Shown here: positions 60,881 to 64,000 of the stretch, in pieces
How positions within the stretch are numbered: the first letter of the stretch is position 1
Layout of the letters: each line of letters starts with the position of its first letter
NCBI RefSeq assembly: GCF_900107155.1
Contig: NZ_FNOX01000008.1
Span: 152,389 to 216,388 of the forward strand
Direction of reading: 5' to 3'
Length of the DNA: 64,000 nt
Origin: Pseudomonas salomonii
GTDB lineage: Bacteria > Pseudomonadota > Gammaproteobacteria > Pseudomonadales > Pseudomonadaceae
Made by a program: the position numbers and the translations under genes
Notes under the pieces: model-generated
Database searches by the model: none
What the model was told of the DNA's origin: nothing
Seen by the model: the letters and a program-made list of their open reading frames with translations, nothing else

Positions 60881-61210
60881 ATGCGCACTGTTGGAATGAT
60901 GCTGATCGCCTGTTCCCTGGTCGGCGGCGCGGCGAGCGTGCAGGCCCGAGAGTTGCGCGAGGGCGACAAGTACATGTGCAGTTGGGGCGCCGGCACCGCC
61001 GCCAGGGCTCAGGAACTCAAGCTGTCGGGTGTGTCGCTGTATGCCGCGCGCCAGAAGATCCAGACCATCAAGTTCAGCAAGTCGTGGATGCGCATGATGG
61101 CCATGGGCATCACCGAGCAGACCTACGACAGCCGCTCACGGCTCAAGCCCGAGGTCATCCGCCAGAGTTTTTATCAGGACTGCCTGCGCTACAAAGTGGC
61201 GCGTAAATGA
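60881..61210 (+). CDS. Small secreted protein of unknown function
   Basis: A 109-residue protein with a signal peptide (MLIACSLVGGAASVQARE, cleavage about residue 22) and a mature domain of about 87 residues with two cysteines (DKYMCSWGAGTAARA, FYQDCLRYKVARK) that could form a disulfide. ATG 60881 follows taggtgggg; ATG 60875 and GTG 60869 are alternatives. It is 90 bases after the receptor on the same strand. Family not recognised. Confidence 0.7.
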   Translation: MRTVGMMLIACSLVGGAASVQARELREGDKYMCSWGAGTAARAQELKLSGVSLYAARQKIQTIKFSKSWMRMMAMGITEQTYDSRSRLKPEVIRQSFYQDCLRYKVARK

Positions 61211-61223
61211 TCGCTGCGCCGGT

Positions 61224-62123
61224 TCAGCGTGACAGCGGCGAACCGGCGTCCTCCTGGAAAAACGCGCGGGCTATTTCGATAAAACGCCGATTGGCCTGCG
61301 ACAGGTACTCATTGGCACGCCAGCACAGGTTGAAGTGCATGAACTGCGCGGGTTCGAAGGAAACGCCCACCAGTCCCGCTTCCTGGATTTGAACCGAACG
61401 CAAGAGGGTGGACGCGCCCATGCCGTTGCGCGTGGCGGCGATCACCAGCGGCACGAAGTTGCTTTCCAGGGCAATGTTGAACTGCACGCAGGCGTTGCTG
61501 CAAAAAGTATCCAGCAGGTGGCGTTGCAGGAACGTGTTGTCGAACACCAGCATGGCCTGATCCTGCAAGCGTTCTGCCGGGATCGAGGCGAACCCGGCCA
61601 ATGCATGCTCCTGGTTCATGCACAGCACCATCTCATCACTGCCGAGCCATTCCGATTGCCACTGCGGATTGACCCGCCGTGACTCCAGCAGTGCCACGTC
61701 AATGTTGCGTGTGGCCAGGCGTTCGCTGATGTCATCGGCACTGCCTTCCACCACATGCATGGCAATCCCCGGATAGCGCGCGCGAAACTGCATCAGCAAT
61801 TCGGGAATATGCCGGATGCCGTACATGGGCGGCACGCCGACGCGGATCTCGCCGCTGTGCAATTGGTCCAGGTCCTGCAGTTCACGGCGGGCGCCGGCAA
61901 GCCCCTGCAAACATTTTTCGGCGTGGGCCAGAAACAGTTGGCCTTCGGCCGTGACACTGATCTGGCGCGTGGCCCGGTTGAACAGCGCCACCCCCAGCTC
62001 ATCTTCCAAGCGACTGACCGCCATGCTCAGGGCCGGCTGTGCTACGTGCAAGGCCTGCGCGGCTTTAGTGAAACTGCCTTGGCGAGCAATCTCTACGCAG
62101 TACTCCAGCGCTTTAAGATTCAT
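61224..62123 (-). CDS. LysR-family transcriptional regulator
   Basis: A 299-residue LysR protein: MNLKALEYCVEIARQGSFTK and AAQALHVAQPALSMAVSRLE form the helix-turn-helix, and the effector domain includes GEIRVGVPPMYGIRHIPELL. ATG 62123 gives the standard start; an extension to 62159 is unlikely. It is divergent from an AbrB-type transporter and a fumarylacetoacetase-family hydrolase, which it probably controls in response to an aromatic-ring-fission or dicarboxylate compound. Confidence 0.87.
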   Translation of the reverse strand: MNLKALEYCVEIARQGSFTKAAQALHVAQPALSMAVSRLEDELGVALFNRATRQISVTAEGQLFLAHAEKCLQGLAGARRELQDLDQLHSGEIRVGVPPMYGIRHIPELLMQFRARYPGIAMHVVEGSADDISERLATRNIDVALLESRRVNPQWQSEWLGSDEMVLCMNQEHALAGFASIPAERLQDQAMLVFDNTFLQRHLLDTFCSNACVQFNIALESNFVPLVIAATRNGMGASTLLRSVQIQEAGLVGVSFEPAQFMHFNLCWRANEYLSQANRRFIEIARAFFQEDAGSPLSR

Positions 62124-62229
62124 AGAGCTCACATAACAAAGAATGATAACAGGCTTCACAAATGGATATTTTTTGTGATGAGCGCAAGTCTATAACCTGT
62201 CGTCATTCTTCTCCATGCCGGATTTCATC

Positions 62230-63285
62230 ATGCCCCGTGACCCTCGCTTTTACTGGCCTGTAACGCTGATCGTCGGGGCTTTGGGCGGCAGCCTTGCCCA
62301 CTGGGCGGGGTGGCCTTTGCCTTGGGTGATAGGTTCATTGCTGGCAGTGTTGCTGACACGTTGCGGCGGCGGCCGGATACCGCAAGTACCTCACGGGCGC
62401 AAGGCCGGGCAGTTGATTGTGGCGGTGGCCATCGGTTGCCACTTCACCTTGCCGGTCATGCAGGAAGTGGCGGCCCACTTTGGCTTGATCGGCATGGCCG
62501 TCCTGCTGACGCTGGTGCTGGCACTGTGCTCGGTATTGGTCTTGCATCGGTGGGGCGTACCGCTGCCCACCGCATTTTTCGCGTTGATGCCTGCCAATTC
62601 CACCGAGATGGTGCACCTGGGCCAGCAGCGCCAGGCCGACCCCCGTTTCATCGCCGCCGCCCACAGTCTGCGGTTGTTGCTCATTCTGCTGGCAGTGCCT
62701 GCTGTTGCGAACTTTGGTGTGGCACATAGCGTTGCGCGCACGGCGTTGCCGGTGGTCTGGCCGTGGCTGATCTTCCTCCTGGCCATGGGCTTGCTGGCGG
62801 CGTTGGCGTTCAAGCGTTGCAACCTGCCCAATCCCTGGACGTTTGGGCCGTTGCTGATCTGTGCGGTCGGTGTGGGTTGCAACAATCTGTCGATGAGCAT
62901 GCCCATGTGGCTCAGTGGCTGCGGGCAACTGTTGATAGGGTGTGCGCTGGGCGCCACGTTCGACCGCGACTTTTTGCGCCGCGCCCCCGGTTTTCTGTTG
63001 AAGGTGCTGTTGCTGCTGGCGGGCTCGGTGATTGCTACCGCACTGGCCGCATGGGGCCTGGGTGCCGGTTTGGGATTCTCGTGGTTGTCGCTGGCGCTGG
63101 GCATGATGCCCGGTAGCGCGCCGGAAATGAGCTTGACCGCCGAGGCGCTTGGGCTGGCAGTGACATTGGTGACGGCGATGCAGATTATCCGCATGTTACT
63201 GATCCAGGCCGCGTGCCTGCCGCTGTATCGCTTGCTTGATCGAGCGTTGCGGGCACAAACACCGGCCAGTGCAAAATCTGCGTAA
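62230..63285 (+). CDS. AbrB-family transporter-like membrane protein
   Basis: About 351 residues with ten or more hydrophobic segments arranged as two similar halves. The repeated motifs PWVIGSLLAVLLTR, AVAIGCHFTLPVMQEV and PNPWTFGPLL, then GCALGATFDRDFLRRAP and GMMPGSAPEMSLTAEALG, are those of the AbrB (AbrB duplication) family, often encoded beside catabolic genes and thought to be transporters. ATG 62230 follows a weak site; ATG 62215 would add five residues. It lies 66 bases before the hydrolase gene. Confidence 0.8.
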   Translation: MPRDPRFYWPVTLIVGALGGSLAHWAGWPLPWVIGSLLAVLLTRCGGGRIPQVPHGRKAGQLIVAVAIGCHFTLPVMQEVAAHFGLIGMAVLLTLVLALCSVLVLHRWGVPLPTAFFALMPANSTEMVHLGQQRQADPRFIAAAHSLRLLLILLAVPAVANFGVAHSVARTALPVVWPWLIFLLAMGLLAALAFKRCNLPNPWTFGPLLICAVGVGCNNLSMSMPMWLSGCGQLLIGCALGATFDRDFLRRAPGFLLKVLLLLAGSVIATALAAWGLGAGLGFSWLSLALGMMPGSAPEMSLTAEALGLAVTLVTAMQIIRMLLIQAACLPLYRLLDRALRAQTPASAKSA

Positions 63286-63351
63286 ACCTGTCCAACTTTG
63301 CCTTGGCGCTGCTGGCCATACTGGCGCCAGGTAAACCAAGAGGTACAGGCC

Positions 63352-64000
63352 ATGACTGATTACGTATTCACCCCCGCGACAACACCATCCCTGGCCGTTC
63401 AGGGCGGCGACGCACGTTTCCCGCTGCGTCGCGTGTTCTGCGTGGGCCGCAACTACAGTGAACACGCCCGCGAAATGGGGCACGACCCGGATCGCGAACC
63501 GCCATTTTTCTTTATGAAACCGGCGGATGCGGTGGTGCCGGCCGAAGGCGTGATCGCCTACCCGCCGCTGACTGCCGACCTGCACCATGAGGTGGAACTG
63601 GTGGTGGCAATCGGCAAGGGTGGGGTGGATATCAGTCCTGACGACGCTTTGTCCCACGTATGGGGGTATGGCGTCGGCATCGACTTGACCCGTCGCGACC
63701 TGCAGGCCGAGGCGAAAAAGCTCGCGCGCCCGTGGGAGTGGGGCAAGTCGTTCGATGAGTCGGCGCCCAGCACCGCTTTGCAACCGGCGAGCGTCATCGG
63801 TCACCCGGCCAGCGGCAAGATCTGGCTCAAGGTCAATGGTGAGCAGCGCCAGGTCGGCGACCTGGCTGACCTGATCTGGTCGGTGAGTGAAATCATCAGC
63901 TACGCCTCAACATCCGTGGCGCTCAAGGCCGGTGACCTGATCTTTACCGGCACCCCGGCAGGCGTCGGCGCATTGCAGCGTGGAGACGTGGTGACCGCCG
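63352..64000 (+). CDS. Fumarylacetoacetate hydrolase-family protein (fumarylpyruvate hydrolase-like), partial
   Basis: The gene runs off the right edge after 216 codons; intact relatives are about 230 residues, so little is missing. Features are FCVGRNYSEHAREMG, FFFMKPADAVVP, the metal-binding HHEVELVVAIGKGG, GYGVGIDLTRRDLQAEAKK and GDLIFTGTPAGVG. The order and length fit fumarylpyruvate hydrolase of the gentisate pathway (NagK-type) or a broader acylpyruvase. ATG 63352 has ribosome site agaggtacaggcc. The context (LysR, AbrB transporter) suggests a small catabolic operon that continues past the window. Confidence 0.85.
   Translation, partial: MTDYVFTPATTPSLAVQGGDARFPLRRVFCVGRNYSEHAREMGHDPDREPPFFFMKPADAVVPAEGVIAYPPLTADLHHEVELVVAIGKGGVDISPDDALSHVWGYGVGIDLTRRDLQAEAKKLARPWEWGKSFDESAPSTALQPASVIGHPASGKIWLKVNGEQRQVGDLADLIWSVSEIISYASTSVALKAGDLIFTGTPAGVGALQRGDVVTA

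Noticed and set aside
1..64000. tRNA, rRNA or prophage genes
   Set aside because: No cloverleaf ending in CCA-type acceptor, rRNA core sequence or phage structural gene was recognised.

Overview
The window looks like the chromosome of a fluorescent Pseudomonas (P. fluorescens group). The reasons are high GC, strong G/C third-position bias, REP palindromes built on GTGGGAGCGGGCTTGCTCGC, several TonB siderophore receptors, MdeA/MdeR, and an inositol cluster of pseudomonad type. Identifications rest on reading motifs and family likeness; no database search was run.

Layout. 0-0.3 kb: C-terminal scrap of a probable transposase. 0.4-3.2 kb: methionine gamma-lyase with its divergent Lrp-type regulator and a LuxR-type regulator. 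3.2-7.3 kb: AraC regulator, Bcr/CflA-type exporter and a TonB receptor. 7.6-12.4 kb: polyamine block (AraC regulator, gamma-glutamylpolyamine synthetase, PotF-like binding protein, PuuB-like oxidase). 12.5-15.8 kb: LysR regulator with an aldo/keto reductase-SDR-SRPBCC operon. 15.9-18.0 kb: OmpR-type two-component pair. 18.4-22.2 kb: membrane protein, a 24-residue membrane peptide, an exporter and a MocR regulator. 22.2-36.2 kb: complete-looking myo-inositol regulon: RpiR-type repressor, then iolC(-aldolase fusion), iolE, iolB, iolI, iolD, iolG, a second Gfo/Idh dehydrogenase, and a sugar ABC importer. 36.6-42.1 kb: DksA-like protein lacking two zinc cysteines, a chemoreceptor with its sensor at the C-terminus, small conserved unknowns, and an orphan glycine-betaine-type binding protein. 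42.2-45.4 kb: TonB receptor with DUF2946 and DUF3995 proteins. 45.5-53.0 kb: amidase, DeoR regulator, carbamoylase-type hydrolase, two choline-kinase-like phosphotransferases, DUF3311 protein and sodium symporter, which together look like an unassigned catabolic pathway. 53.0-58.0 kb: Rhs polymorphic toxin with immunity gene, broken by an in-frame stop. 58.3-61.2 kb: FhuA-like receptor with STN domain and a small secreted protein. 61.2-64.0 kb: LysR, AbrB-family transporter and a fumarylacetoacetase-family hydrolase that runs off the edge.

How the genes work together. The inositol block is the most coherent unit: import, oxidation, isomerisation, dehydration, ring opening, isomerisation, phosphorylation and (by the fused domain) aldol cleavage are all encoded. 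GGAA-N6-TTCC type sites sit in both the iolC and ABC-importer promoters, as expected for an IolR repressor. The methylmalonate-semialdehyde dehydrogenase step is not in the window. The 45.5-53.0 kb cluster is the best candidate for undescribed biology: translationally coupled genes predict uptake, phosphorylation and hydrolysis of an amide- or carbamoyl-bearing compound. The Rhs locus shows a clean nonsense mutation between the conserved core and a ParB-like toxin tip, with the immunity gene still intact.
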